DNA from: Zymoseptoria tritici IPO323
Taxonomy: Eukaryota > Ascomycota > Dothideomycetes > Mycosphaerellales > Mycosphaerellaceae
Assembly (NCBI RefSeq): GCF_000219625.1
Contig: NC_018203.1
Span: 372,001-436,000 of the forward strand
Reading direction: 5' to 3'
DNA: 64,000 bases
Positions 23,219 through 34,259 of this stretch are shown here, one piece after another. Every line of letters starts with the position of its first letter. Within the stretch, counting starts at the first letter, position 1. The translations under genes were made by a program, and so were the position numbers. The notes beneath the pieces were generated by a model. The model did not search any database and had not been told where the DNA came from. It saw nothing but the letters and a program-made list of their open reading frames with translations.

Positions 23219-23420
23219 CTTTGACCGAATATTGATCTGCTCGGTTTGCATTCCTGTCGGCAAGCAGATCCAGGCGGAGGCTGAAGCGAATATGAACCTG
23301 CTTGGTTTGCACTCTCCGTCGGTGGGAACGCCCGGGTGGAGCCTCAAATGAACATGGATCTACTTCCCGTCGGCAAGAACGCCAGTTTGGAGCTTCAAAC
23401 GGATGTAGACCTGGATCGTG
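23219..23420. repeat. Second degenerate tandem array, about 51-62 bp units
   Basis: Three to four diverged copies with cores GAAYATKRAYCTRCT, GTCGGCAAG/GTCGGTGGG and GGAGSCT. It is adjacent to, but unrelated in sequence to, the array at 23,031-23,185. Confidence 0.6.
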
Positions 23421-23710
23421 AGACAGCCACTGAGCTCATTTGACACAGCGAAGAGGATGGATGATTAGAGATGAGAGGGTCACCAACCATCGAACTCCGC
23501 TTTCAACATGGATTGGTATTGACAGGCGTGGCAGTGGCAGCGGTGATTGTCTTCCAGTGCAGCAAGTCGGCATCATGATGTCTTGATCGGACATTCAAAG
23601 CTTGCTCCGTTGCAAGCCAGTTTCCGGTACAGAGACATCCATTGCTGGCCATGATCTGGCGGTCGCTGACCCTGCTTGGGCGTCTGCGACATGGGCGTTG
23701 ACCGAACCTT

Positions 23711-24001
23711 TTAGGCATGAGGCGCAGGTGGTGCACGAGGTTGGGTTTGCGAGCTGTTGTTCGCAATCTGATCGGGCAAAGCATGCTGCTGCAATTGCAT
23801 TTGATGCTTCTGTTGCAGCGTGTGCTGTTGCTGCATCTGAGATTGTCGTGTTCGAAGACTCTGCTGCTGAGGCGAGTTCATGATGGCATCAATGATCCCT
23901 TCCGGGTGACTCCGAAACCAAGCCTGCTGCATTTGTGACGCTCGCTCTAGACTTTCCGGCAGCCACCGTCGACATGTTCCTGTGCTGTGCTGGGCTTTCA
24001 A
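23711..24001 (-). CDS. Gln-rich hypothetical protein, terminal exon
   Basis: A 96-codon minus-strand frame ending at 23,711. It has a Trp/Arg-containing N-terminal part and a strongly Gln-rich centre (MQQQHTLQQKHQMQLQQHA), then a Pro/Ala end. An intron acceptor (GCTAAATTGAAAG) just upstream and the lack of an ATG suggest an earlier exon. The CAG/CAA codons are intact, showing that RIP has not swept this spot. Poly-Gln segments are common in fungal transcription regulators, but no domain is visible. Confidence 0.5.
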   Translation of the reverse strand: MKAQHSTGTCRRWLPESLERASQMQQAWFRSHPEGIIDAIMNSPQQQSLRTRQSQMQQQHTLQQKHQMQLQQHALPDQIANNSSQTQPRAPPAPHA

Positions 24002-24279
24002 TTTAGCAGAATAAGGTCACAGGACTTCGTCTCTCATACCGTATTCCTCCGGTCTGAGAATCGTGGCAACTACCCGTGAGGCACGAAGTCAGTATTTCCT
24101 TCGGCTCGTTTGAACGGGAGGAGCGGAGCATGATTACAAGGAGGAACACTCTCAGGAGAGGAAGGCTGAGTATTTGGGGTAAGCTAGAGATGATGTTTCG
24201 CCATTCTTGCTCGTCTCCAACCTTCGTCCAGTTCCCTCACAGAGGCGCTCCATTCCTTTGTTCTGACGGAAGAGGTACC

Positions 24280-25450
24280 GAGCGTCTTAGTCAGTGTCGT
24301 CCATGCCTTGTCTGTCTGAGCAGCATCTATCTGCTTGCAGCTTCTCCAGAGCACGCGCGTACTCCTCAAGGTTGCGCTTGACAAACCCGATGCGCTTAAG
24401 AAAAGGACCTTGGGTCTTACTCGTGCGCTCTCAGTTCTCTTGGTTTCTTCTATCTGCTTGCAGCTTCGCCGGCGGAAACGAACTCCTCAAGGTTGCGCTC
24501 GGCATACTCGATACGCTTGGGAAGAGGACCCTGGGAATCCTTCGTGCGCTCCCGGTCCTCCTTGTTCTACTGCTCCTCATCCTCGATGGCGGCGACCTGA
24601 CTCGATGCGCTTGAGAAGAAGACCTTGGGACTCATTCGTGCGCGCCCCCAGTTTCCGTTGTTCTGCTCGTGATCTCGGAAAGTAGAGCCTGCGTGGCGTG
24701 GGCATCAATCTCTGTGCTGAGTGCTGACAGTTGCGAGCCGAGACATGACTTGCCGGACTCAAAGAGTGGTTCTCCTTGTTCTGGTGTTCCTGATCTCCGA
24801 CAGTGGTGTACTGCTTGATGATGGCCTCCATCTCGGTGCTGGCGGTTGCGAGCCGGGACAGGTCCTTACCGGATTTGTAATTTGCCGCTCTTGATCTTCG
24901 GCAGTCATGACCTGCTTGACAATAGCTTCCATCTCAGAGCTAACAGTTGCGAGGCGAGAAATGACTTCTTGCCGGACATGTTCAGCTTCATCGAAACTCA
25001 ATGCGCTTGAGAAGAGGACCTTGAGAAGACTCCTTCGTGCACTTCCAGTTCTCCTTGTTCCACTTCTCCTGATCTTCGATAGTGGTGACCTGCCTGACCA
25101 TGACGATGGCCTCTATCTCTGTACTGACAGTTGAAGGTCACCACTATCGGAGACAAGGAGCAGCAGATCAAGGAGAACTGGAAGTGCACGACTGAGTCCA
25201 AAGACCCTCTTCCCATGGCCGGTTTGACGATCGCCTCCATCTCGGTACTGACAGTTGCGAGCCGCGTCGTGATTTCTTGCCGGCCTTCCTCGGCTTCATT
25301 GTCGCCGTCATCTTTCTTTCAGTGTGCGCATCAGCGATCTCGTGCTTAGTATTGTTCCATCTTCGAGCTTTTGCATTCGGTTGAGGAGGTAGTCGTGCTC
25401 GCGCTGTAGTTGATGTGCCCATAGCAGCGATGTTGGCGATGTAACGGCGG
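24280..25450 (-). pseudogene. Coiled-coil protein built of about 55-residue repeats, frame-disrupted
   Basis: Minus-strand reading shows an N-terminal segment with LLWAHQLQREHDYLL (25,430-25,350), related to the 17 kb locus. It is followed by several copies of a helical unit containing RLATVSxEMEAIVKQ, DQExxxKEN and KESQGPLLKRIE. Copies lie near 25,290-25,200, 25,130-25,010, 25,000-24,860, 24,830-24,580 and, weaker, 24,560-24,300. The copies are not all in one frame, and one is inverted (see 25,036-25,190), so the locus is either decayed or heavily spliced. The repeat units predict amphipathic helices. No function can be assigned. Confidence 0.5.
25036..25190. repeat. Inverted repeat, 55-bp arms with 45-bp spacer
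   Basis: 25,036-25,090 and 25,136-25,190 are reverse complements with seven mismatches. Each arm is a piece of the repeat that codes for the coiled-coil unit, so one unit has been inverted in place. Confidence 0.85.
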
Positions 25451-26374
25451 CATCTTGAAGATGTAAAGGACGTCGGGCCGAGGGAGTCAGGTGGAGAGAA
25501 TCGGTAAAGGAATTCGTGACGGCTGCGAGCTGAAGATGCTGAGCATGGTGGCTGAGAACGTCGCGGTCGTCGATTCGGTCGTCGATGGCGCAGTCGGAGG
25601 AACTTGGCGGGTGCGATGGCGGTGATGGATCTGCTATGTTGCGGAGTCTCGAGCGTTCACCGACTTCGAGAAAGGCCTTCGAAAGGTCAGCGCACTTCTT
25701 CTGGCTCGTCTGCCATCTTTCATTGTAACTTACTTATGCCTCCCACGCCTCATTCGTTGACTCGTGAACAACATTTCAAATGCTTTCGAATGCGTATAAG
25801 TCCGGGCTTTGTGCTGGACCTCGTTAGGATTCTTTGAGGGTGCGAGGGTCGCCGCGAGAGTTTGCCAGATTGTTGAAGACTTGTACACACAAGTGGCCAG
25901 CTGGTGCGGACTGGCGCTTCCGGACATCGTGCTGTGGGCATGTTGATCGTTGCATGAGAGAAGGAAAGTGAAGTTCACAAATGAAGGTCGTCGCGCTGAA
26001 TGACGTGTCAGCCCGGCGAAAGGTTTCTCCGACTCCGCAGCATGCTCCGACCTGGACCTCGGGAGTGTCACGAAAATCACACGAAAGTCACGCAAAGTCG
26101 GGAACCTTTGTGAAGTAATCATTACTTCTTCCGTGTTGCATCTTGTTCTTCTGCTTCGCTCTCTTGCAGTTCCTGAGCAGTGAGTATGCTCTGCCAAGCA
26201 TGTCCCACCTCATCCATGCTCGTCCTTCAATTCCATGCTCTTATGGTATGACTGCTTCCCATCTTCAGCGGAAACCCTTGCCTTTGCCCGGACATGCTGT
26301 AAGCTCGAACATTCTCCACTCTACCTACCATCGATCTTGAGAGGATCGTGGGTCAACGCTCATACATCCTAAGA
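25451..26374. other. No confident gene
   Basis: A 155-codon minus-strand frame (25,730-26,197) has weak coding character. Otherwise nothing recognised. Confidence 0.35.
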
Positions 26375-27604
26375 TCACTGCGAAGCGCAAGCTCGATCAT
26401 GATAGCTCACACCGTCCATGGCATGGCGCCTACCCATCGGTTCGTGCTCGTCCTGCATCGCTTTGGTGAAAGGCTTTGCGCTGACCGCAATCTCCTCATC
26501 ATCATCAGCCGGCTCCTCGTCTTTGTCCTGCACTCCTTTGGTGAGGGGCATCGCAGTAACCGCAATCTCATCGTCGCCAGATTGCTCCTCGTCTTTGCCT
26601 TGCACTGCTTCGTTAGGAGGCACCGAGGTAACCGCAACCGCATCATCATCACGCTCCTCCTCGTCTCCGCTCTCGTCGTGGTCCTCGCGTACCATTTCTG
26701 CTCGCATTTGCTACATAGGAGCGAGCGCATTCATGAGAGCCGTCTCCGTCTGTTCCATCTGACCAAACACTTGCATGATGCGGTCGACTTCCACCCTCAC
26801 GAAATTGCCCTCCTCGTCGAACCACTCAATGACGTCGTATCTCTCCGGACCATAGTCGGTCATGCCGGTGGTCATTGGGTCGGCCCTGTCGTACTTGTCG
26901 CCTTCTTCCGGGTCGTCCATGCCCAATTCAGATTCGCTTTCGTCCGGGTCGCTTGTTGCGATGCTCATCTCGGAGTCGGTCAGCTCTGCGTCGTTGTCGG
27001 CATCTTCGGAGTCGCCCTCGGCTGGGTCGCTTGTCGACGGGATGCGCACTTCGGAATTGCTCTCCGCGTTGTTGTCGGACTCTTGGGAATCGTCCTCGTG
27101 TGGATCGCTTGTTGCCGGGATGCGTATCTCGGAATTGCTGTTCACGTCGTTGTCGGCCTCTTCGGAATCGGCCTCATCATGGTCCTTCGTATTCAGGCTG
27201 TGTTCTTCAAAGTCGCTCAGCTCCATGTCGTTGTTGGCCTCCTCGAAGTTGCCGGACTTGTACTTCTCTTTAAGAGACGCCGAATCCCGCGGTGGCGCTT
27301 CGGCGTCACTACTAACTTCGAATAGATAGTCCGGAGAGGTCGCATCGCTCAGCTTTTGCCGCTAGACGATGTTGTCAGTCAGGTGAGCGACTGGCGGGAT
27401 GTGCAGACATACCTTGCACTTGTCGGAAACTAGGGCGACGGAAATCCCAGATGTATCGCTGTATGACCGCTTGCTTGCGTTAGTCGTGATATCGCGGGAT
27501 AGTGCGAGAGTCGAGCTGCTGCTCTCTTGCGTTAGCGACAAGATAGAGTCGATGATGCCGATGAGGGAGTTGTAATCGCTGGCCGCCTACTTTAGAGGAG
27601 CCAT
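26375..27604 (-). pseudogene. Acidic repeat protein, two exons, two in-frame TAG codons
   Basis: Exon 1 is 27,604-27,413 and exon 2 27,361-26,375, separated by a canonical 51-bp intron (GTATGT, branch CTGAC, TAG; 27,362-27,412). The joined frame is 392 codons in one phase. It contains TAG at codon 6 (27,587-27,589) and at 26,711-26,713, each in a context where CAG (Gln) or TGG (Trp) is plausible. The middle has three units of about 25 residues ending EIRIPATSDP, EVRIPSTSDP and EMSIATSDP. The C-terminal block has three more units around DDEIAVTAMPLTKGVQDKDE. The protein is extremely acidic and probably disordered. The opposite-strand 325-codon frame is an antisense shadow. It is either a pseudogene nicked by C-to-T mutation or a gene whose UAG codons are recoded. 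Confidence 0.65.
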
Positions 27605-28759
27605 GATATAACGCCGGACGCTACAGAAGAGTTTCGCAATATGGCGATAATAAGAAGTGCGCGGTGAATGGAGCGTGTGAGGATAAGGAGTCTAGATGTG
27701 AAAGACAGAAGATCGAAGTCCGAAAGTGAAGTAAAGTGGAATGAAATCGAAACACGATCGGACCTGCGCTAGTACCGTTGCGGACGGATTCGTCTCTGCG
27801 AGGGAGGACGGGAGCGTCAGAGGGCTAGAACCTAGCATGATATTGCCGACTCCACCACGTCACGCCGCTATCACTTGTCCTGTCACAAGAGTCGGGATGG
27901 TATACCAGATGTGCAGAACAAGAACCCGATGCACATACTAAATCTGGGAGACTTACCAGCCAGCATCACCTTTCCTCGGACGAAGCCAATGCTGATCGCA
28001 AACGGCTTCATCGCCTTCTCAAACCCAACGAAGCAAGAATCTGCCTTGGCTGCGTTCCATTCTCATCACTGCTCATGCGTCGTGTCCAAAGATATTACAG
28101 CTCTGCCATACGGCTCCCGGAACGCGAGACCGCTTCACACTCCGAGCTGATTCATCCTCGTGGCGTTCGCCGTGTCCATCGGCGACAACTTCTTCTGAAG
28201 TCCGAAGTTATGCCGCATGCTTGAGCTTACGCATTCGGGCATGTAGATGTTTGAGACCACGAAGCGAGTGTATAGTGCTTCCGCGCCTGGTAGCAACTGT
28301 TGTCTCAACCCTGCATGTCCTCACATAAGGGTCCAGCAGACCAGGCTGATGGTGTTTTTTTGGAGCCTTGATGCAGTCAGACTTGGTATCTGCCGGCCGT
28401 TCGGAAAGGTGAGAGGCGGAGGGTGATGATGTAGCATGCAGGTGGTTCAGCATCCTTGGTTGTGTTGGGCGAGAATGCGAGAATGTGATATCGATGCTCT
28501 GTCGGTGTATCTGTGCTCCATGCAGTCGTCTGTTCTTCGCTGGAAGCCATGGAATTTGTGGAAGGTTGAGCTCTGCCAAGGTATTGTGTGGCATTGCAGC
28601 TTCGCAAGATTGCGAGTTCTGCGAACCAGCATTGTCGCAGGTGCCAACGTGGATGAAGTGTTCACCGACAACGCCATCGACGCACATCACAAGTCCATGT
28701 GAGAGTCGACGACGGCGTCAAGCTGCGCCAGATCCTCGGCACGGTTCTTCTCGCTAGCT
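27605..28759. other. No confident gene
   Basis: A 160-codon minus-strand frame at 28,208-28,690 overlaps several others. Composition is His/Arg-rich and not convincing. Confidence 0.35.
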
Positions 28760-29274
28760 TCAGGGGCTCTTTGATCGAGAACAAGCTGCAGCGGGCATGC
28801 CACTCGATGCCCACCTTCTTGCTGACTTTACAAAGATTGAGAATTTCCAAAGCTCTCGCAGTTGTTCCCGTGCGGCTTGAAGCTTGTCCCTGGCATTGTC
28901 ACCTTTTGAACCGCCGTACTTTGTCCAGTTGGCCAAGAGCGGCAGCCTGTTCGAGCTGAGCGCGGGCAACTTTGAAATCGGCGAAGGACGAGAGCAGAGC
29001 GCAGTTTTGTTGTTGCCCATGCCGTCGACACGGAGGGAGAAGCTAGGTGCATCGATGCAACTGCCGGCGAGGTACCAGGTCTTGGAGCTGTGTGGGACTT
29101 GTGAACGAAGGCTGCGAGTTCCTTTGCGCCGGTTGGGCCCATGATATTATTTTCTGGGAGCATTGAATGGGCGAATTCGTTGCATCTCCAGGTGGAGATG
29201 GATACCGATAGTGGGTCTGAGCCTGAGCTGAAAGCTGTCCACGAAAGAGATCCCGCCATCGAGGATATTGTCAC
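28760..29274 (-). pseudogene. Helical coding relic with frame breaks
   Basis: Three minus-strand frames chain into a plausible charged-helix protein. Segments include a GPTGAKELAAFVHKSHTA stretch (about 29,140-29,080), ARAQLEQAAALGQLDKVRRF (about 28,970-28,910) and GDNARDKLQAAREQLREL (about 28,905-28,850). The last two are offset by one frame across fewer than ten bases, so a frameshift rather than an intron is inferred. Confidence 0.42.
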
Positions 29275-31115
29275 GCTTCAGCGAGTCGAGAGTTTATTGC
29301 TGTTCTCGTTGGCCCACGTAGAATTGGGTGCTAGGGTCCTGGATGTGGCGGGCGAGCTTGCTGGATTGAGAGACGGTGGCACATTTGGCACGCGGTCCTA
29401 ATCCATGGTGGCCTGAAGCGGCGTGTTGACATAGGAGTCGGTCATGATCGTGGCCGGGTAGCGTCGAAGCTTTGAGTGATAAACAATGTCTGCGTTATGA
29501 GTCGCCTTGGACGGTGCCCGTAAGTGGAGTAGACCTCGAATGATCCTCCGACCAGACAAGGAGCCAAATTGGAGACCACTCTTCATCATCCATTCTCTCA
29601 TCACCGTCCTCGAATCCACTTGCTCAATTCCCTGATTCAAAGCGAGCTTTGCGACCACCGTCCTTTCCTCTCACATAGCCGACGACATGCACAAGCAGTG
29701 TCTAATCAACGATCCCGACTGCATCGACCCAAACTTCGCCTCTTTCGACGATTTTCCTTGCGCCCATCTCGATCCGAGCACTTCCAAGACGAGGGCGAAG
29801 CCATACCGTAGCATTCATAGCCTTTAGTCGGAAAGGACGATAATCGAGATTCGGTTCGATGGCGGGCTCTCATCCGTCCATGCGCAAGAAGTCCCGGTGA
29901 GCTGAAGATGTTTCCGAATAACAACTGCCGATCCAAACCTTTCGGATGGCTGAGCTGACTGATTGGCAATGTTCATGATCAACTATCGCCGAATCGCTGA
30001 GCTGCGACCCGTTCCGCGGTGATCGAATTCTTCGATCAGCAAGTCGTCTTCTGCAGAGTCCGACCATGTTGGCAGCCCTTTTGGAGGTAAATGGAGTACT
30101 TACGACCAAACTGCTTGGAAGACATCTTCTGAGCGAGAGTGGCATCCCATGAAGCTCGAGAAGGAGAAAGAAGAGTGGAGAATGTTCGTACTATGGGGTG
30201 TGGGTGTATCGAATGAACAAGTGCACCGGAAGCGTAGTGCTGCGGCTGGCGCAGGAGATGACGGGAGAGGTGGTGATGGCCAGGTGCGAGAAGAGATGCT
30301 GAGAGCAGATCCTGCCGACGAGGATTCAGTAGCAAAATGTCAAGCGTGTTGAGAGTAGGAACATACCTTTTCACATCTTCGATGCGCCGAGCCTCCAAGG
30401 CTTCCCAGGCCAAGCCTATGACCACTCGGTCTAATCTATTTCAAACTTTGTGGCCGGAGCTTCGAGTCGTGCTTGACAATACTCGTTCGTACCTCCACTG
30501 TCAAGTATACCATCCGCACAGTCAGCGGAGGGAGCCAGTCGGGCATGGCGTTCAAGATGTAGCTGAAAGTCCGAAACTGCCGGACCAAGGCTATCGCATG
30601 CAGCGAGACATCGGCGCTCGCGATAGCTCAATCTTGCATCTTGTCGTGATGATGCCCTTCGCATGATGATGATGTGATCGTTGGGTTCGAAGATTGAGCC
30701 TCCGCTGTAATGGAGACGCATCGGAAGCGCTTCTTTTGTGGCTTCAAGCCGTGGGATTTCTGTCAGGCCAACCATGATGTCCATTTTCATCCAAGTCGGC
30801 GCAGAAGCGTCAGGGAGGGAACCATGGACGAGCTAGATCAATATGCGCGAAGAGATCGTCAGCTTCTTGGAACCCAGCATACTCCGGAAGTCTTCTGCTC
30901 GATGAGCTCACCTTATATCGGCAGACCATCATTTCCTCCACCCTTCCTCGAACCCAACATGTGCGTGACCCAACTCACTTCCATAACCACGATCAACACC
31001 CTTGCACGCAAGTCCTAGATCGGCTCTCGCCTCGGATTCACCTCTCTCGGCAGACGCAGACTCTTTTTCACCAGTTGTTGACGATATTTGAAAATGTCAT
31101 CCACCGCCGTCGACC
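29275..31115. other. No confident gene; weak minus-strand frames
   Basis: Minus-strand frames at 30,431-30,790 (119 codons) and 30,036-30,425 (129 codons) have moderately coding-like composition and could be exons of one gene. I could not fix a splice. Confidence 0.3.
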
Positions 31116-32498
31116 TCATTTGTGCGGTTCTGCCATCACGCAAAGCCAGCTCGCTTGGTGAGCAGTCATCTCTCTGCTCGCATCTGTCGTAGCGATCTCC
31201 TCGGAGTATCGGAAAGAATTGGAGAAAACTCCACCTGCAAAACGCACCCGCTCCTTCTTCGACATGAATCTTGTCGGGAGCTTGTCTTCGCTGTTATTGG
31301 CATGGTGCTCCACCTCGGCCTCTCGCTTCTTGTCGGAGACTTGAATGTGGTCGGGGTGGTCGGAGCGTCGTCGCCACCGTCGAGCTTGCCGCCGGCCTTC
31401 TGGACGCCCTTCGAGGTGTTGCGCCATGACACCTTCATGCTGTTAACGCTCGGAGACTTGAAGTCCGCGGTAGTGTCGTGGGTGTGTCGATGGGTCTACC
31501 ATTCCCGTCTTCGGGGTTGTCTTCGTGCGCTGAGCTTTAATGGCCCGTGTGAAGTCATTCACTGTGGTTGTAGTGGGTAGAATTGGCACGGGAAGCTCGT
31601 GGACTCTCCTTCTCCCAAATGCGGTCTCACTGTCGGTACTTGAGGTTCCAAGTTCTGAGAACGAACAGGTAAATCCTCTTTGGGTATCAATCTCGTGGAG
31701 GTCAGCTATGCTGTCAGGTAGCGAAGACCCAAATTCTGCGGGCATGCGGTTCAGCGGCGTTTTTATTTGAGGGTCGTCAGGGGCATCAGAAGGATGAACG
31801 CTGTCCGTGCAGAAGGAGCGTAGTCTCTCATGTTCTGGAGAGGTGAAACATCGCGGCAGTAGGCCATCCAGCGGCGCTGCGGTAATGCCCGTGAAACTGA
31901 GTGGACGCGGCTGCTCGATGAGATACTGTTCGATGGCAGCGACCCCAGTGACAGATGTGGTCCTTCCTGGAAGACTGTCGTAGGGCTGTGCACTCTTGAA
32001 GAAAGAGACTTCGGCGTTGGACGCTTGGGTGTGTCTTGGGTGTCTCTTGGGTGTCGCTTCTCTGCGCTCTTGCTGAATCCGTCGCTGCTCGTCTCGTTCT
32101 TGTTTTCGATGCGTTCTTGCTCGAGCCTGTTGCGCGGCGCTCTCCCATTTAATCTTGTCTGTGTCCATCCCTCGCCATAGCCAGATCCCGGTCCTTCCTG
32201 CCCATCGTAGCCAAAAATGCCCTGTCCGTAGCCCCGAAGGCGTGCGACGTCGTCGGTTCTCTTTGCCCTTGATCACGACGTCCGTATCAGCATCGGTGCT
32301 GCCGGTGTTCCCGGTTCCCTGCGAAGTTGTCCTTGGAGCCCATGGCCGATCCGGTCGTTGGCTTGAGTCTCGTCCTCCAACAGCACAATCTCCACTAGTC
32401 TCATGCTCGCAGCTGGCCGTGGTGTTATCGTCTGTGTAGCAAAGCTGCCGGGAGAACTCGACACCAGTATTCTCATGGTCGTGGTTTGTGAGAGCCAA
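31116..32498 (-). CDS. Hypothetical basic protein, probably two or more exons
   Basis: A 351-codon minus-strand frame (31,443-32,498) starts MALTNHDHEN. It carries an Arg/Gln/Lys-rich helical segment (KIKWESAAQQARARTHRKQE) followed by Ser/Pro/Thr-rich disorder. Near its end the reading moves into another frame that continues with FKSPSVNSMKVSWRNTSKG and TTFKSPTRSERP to about 31,166. A TAG acceptor-like site before ACCCATCGAC (about 31,495) supports an intron, but the donor is unclear. An FKSP motif occurs twice. No family is recognised; nuclear localisation is plausible from the basic patches. Confidence 0.45.
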
Positions 32499-33370
32499 TC
32501 CGTGTCCGCGACGAAGGTGAATGCTGGTTCGTCAAGTGCACAGCCGACACCATGACCGCAGGCCACACTTCATGATCCACTTCGTCGCCGCTTCTCTCCT
32601 CCAACACACCAAATAACCAGTGCGATGCAAAGCGATCTGCCAGGTCGCAAAAGGAGACCTCGGTACAGAAAGTGCGTGTACCGAGGACGACTCATTTTTC
32701 TGGAATCAGCACTCCGGGCGGCTTCGAGTTGGAATGGAGTGGAGGAGCCGTATGCTTTGAATTCGTGGCCACACTTCTTTCGACCCAGAGCGCTGTCGTT
32801 GGTGGAGGTCCTCCTCGAGAATTTCGGCGAAGGTCTCATTAGCGGAGTGTAGGCTGCGCAGTGGCGTGATCGTGCTAGTGGTAACTCCGTTGGACCCGTT
32901 GTGGGAGCTTCGCTGTAATGATCCCGTTAAGCTTGCTGTTAACGAGGATTGGGATGCTGCTGGCGATGGTTGACTTACGATACTCAAGCGTTGCCGTAGT
33001 TTCTCAGATGATCCTTGGTGTGGATGCGCGCTTCATTCCCCAAAAAAGATTCCATTTCTCGTCTTCCGACATCTCCCTTCCTCTCGCATCTCACCTCACC
33101 TTACCGCTTCTTGCCCACCTCCCTTAACACCACCCTTCACACCACCATCACAACCAGCCACACCTCCTCGTCCGCTCCACTGGGCACATCAGCTCAAGCA
33201 CATCAGCTCAAGCGCAAGCGAGCGAGCACTCCCATACACAAACTTCCACGATATCAACGAGCATCTTATCCCAGCCTCAAAACAGAAACCCGCAACACCA
33301 GACTCGATCGCAAGTCGTACATTTCGCCATCTTCCACGTAGGATGTATCATGTCGGTGACAGCAGACGTG
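32499..33370. other. No confident gene
   Basis: Minus-strand frames at 32,570-32,839 and 32,706-32,987 overlap and are both mildly coding-like. One contains a single hydrophobic segment (LCIALVIWCVGG). The region is not resolved. Confidence 0.3.
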
Positions 33371-33901
33371 CTATGGCAAATTGTTCTTGAGAAAAGTCTC
33401 CCTCTTCTTCTTGATGATCTCCCTGATCTTGCCATCATCACCGACCACGATCTCATGACCGGATGAGTCGTTATCCCATGGCTGTTCAGGTCTGAGGTGG
33501 AGATCATCAAAGTCGCCCCGTGCAAAATAAGAATTGCCCGCGGATAAATCAGCTTTTAATGAGGATGCGCCTTGGAGCTCCGTCCAAGACAAGTCGCAGG
33601 GAGGCCGGTGCTCTCCTCGCCTTCGCTCACAGGTCGGAGCTTGTTGCAGCCAAGAAAGCCTTTGGATCAACCGTCAGCGGCGGGCGCAATGCGATTCGCA
33701 GAAAGCGATGGAGGTCGCGATGACGTCTATCATGCAGCCAAGGCGATTCGCGATGAAGTTCTCTGTCTCCTGATGATGGAGGAATATATTGCGATTGGGG
33801 TGTGCGGCGGTTTGGTTTTGAACCAGTGGATGTATGTTGGTCGATTCTTGTCTTCTGATTTGAGGCGTGAATTGTGGCGGTCTGGTCGGATAATGTGACA
33901 A
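33371..33901 (-). CDS. Hypothetical protein, spliced
   Basis: The terminal exon, ending at 33,371, is convincing: it contains GNSYFARGDFDDLHLRPEQP and a basic end (REIIKKKRETFLKNNLP). A GTGAGC...CCAAG intron of 60 bp (about 33,570-33,630) joins it in phase to a short segment. Upstream, a frame at 33,674-33,901 starting MSHYPTRPPQF contains QETENFIANRLGCMIDVIAT and likely forms the first exon. The middle splice is not certain. No domain recognised. Confidence 0.45.
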
Positions 33902-34259
33902 GCGCGTTGGGGAGGAGGATTAAAGTCGGTCTGGGCGGAGGAGGACGAGGAAGAAGAGGGAGCATCATGCGGGTGAGGGCAGGCTCGAATCCTTCCGGAG
34001 ACGTCTGTGATTCGTCTCATTCATGATCCGTATTGATGTCGTTCAACCCGACCAGACTACACGTGAAGAGTCGAATGCGAGGATACACGAGTCGAAGGGT
34101 GTGTCGATCGTGACGCCGCCAGTGAAACGCACAACAGCGAGAGCAGAAGGCGGATGTACTCCCACGCAGCACACCCGCTTGAAGCATGAACCTATCGCAC
34201 AGGCTCTCAATGGCCCCTTGGCCATCCTCCAGTGCCATCGAAGCAAGCTCTCATTGCCA

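Noticed and set aside
26348..27325. 325-codon plus-strand frame
   Set aside because: It is antisense to an acidic, spliced repeat gene; its Val/Leu/Arg-rich composition is what the complement of Asp/Glu/Ser codons gives.
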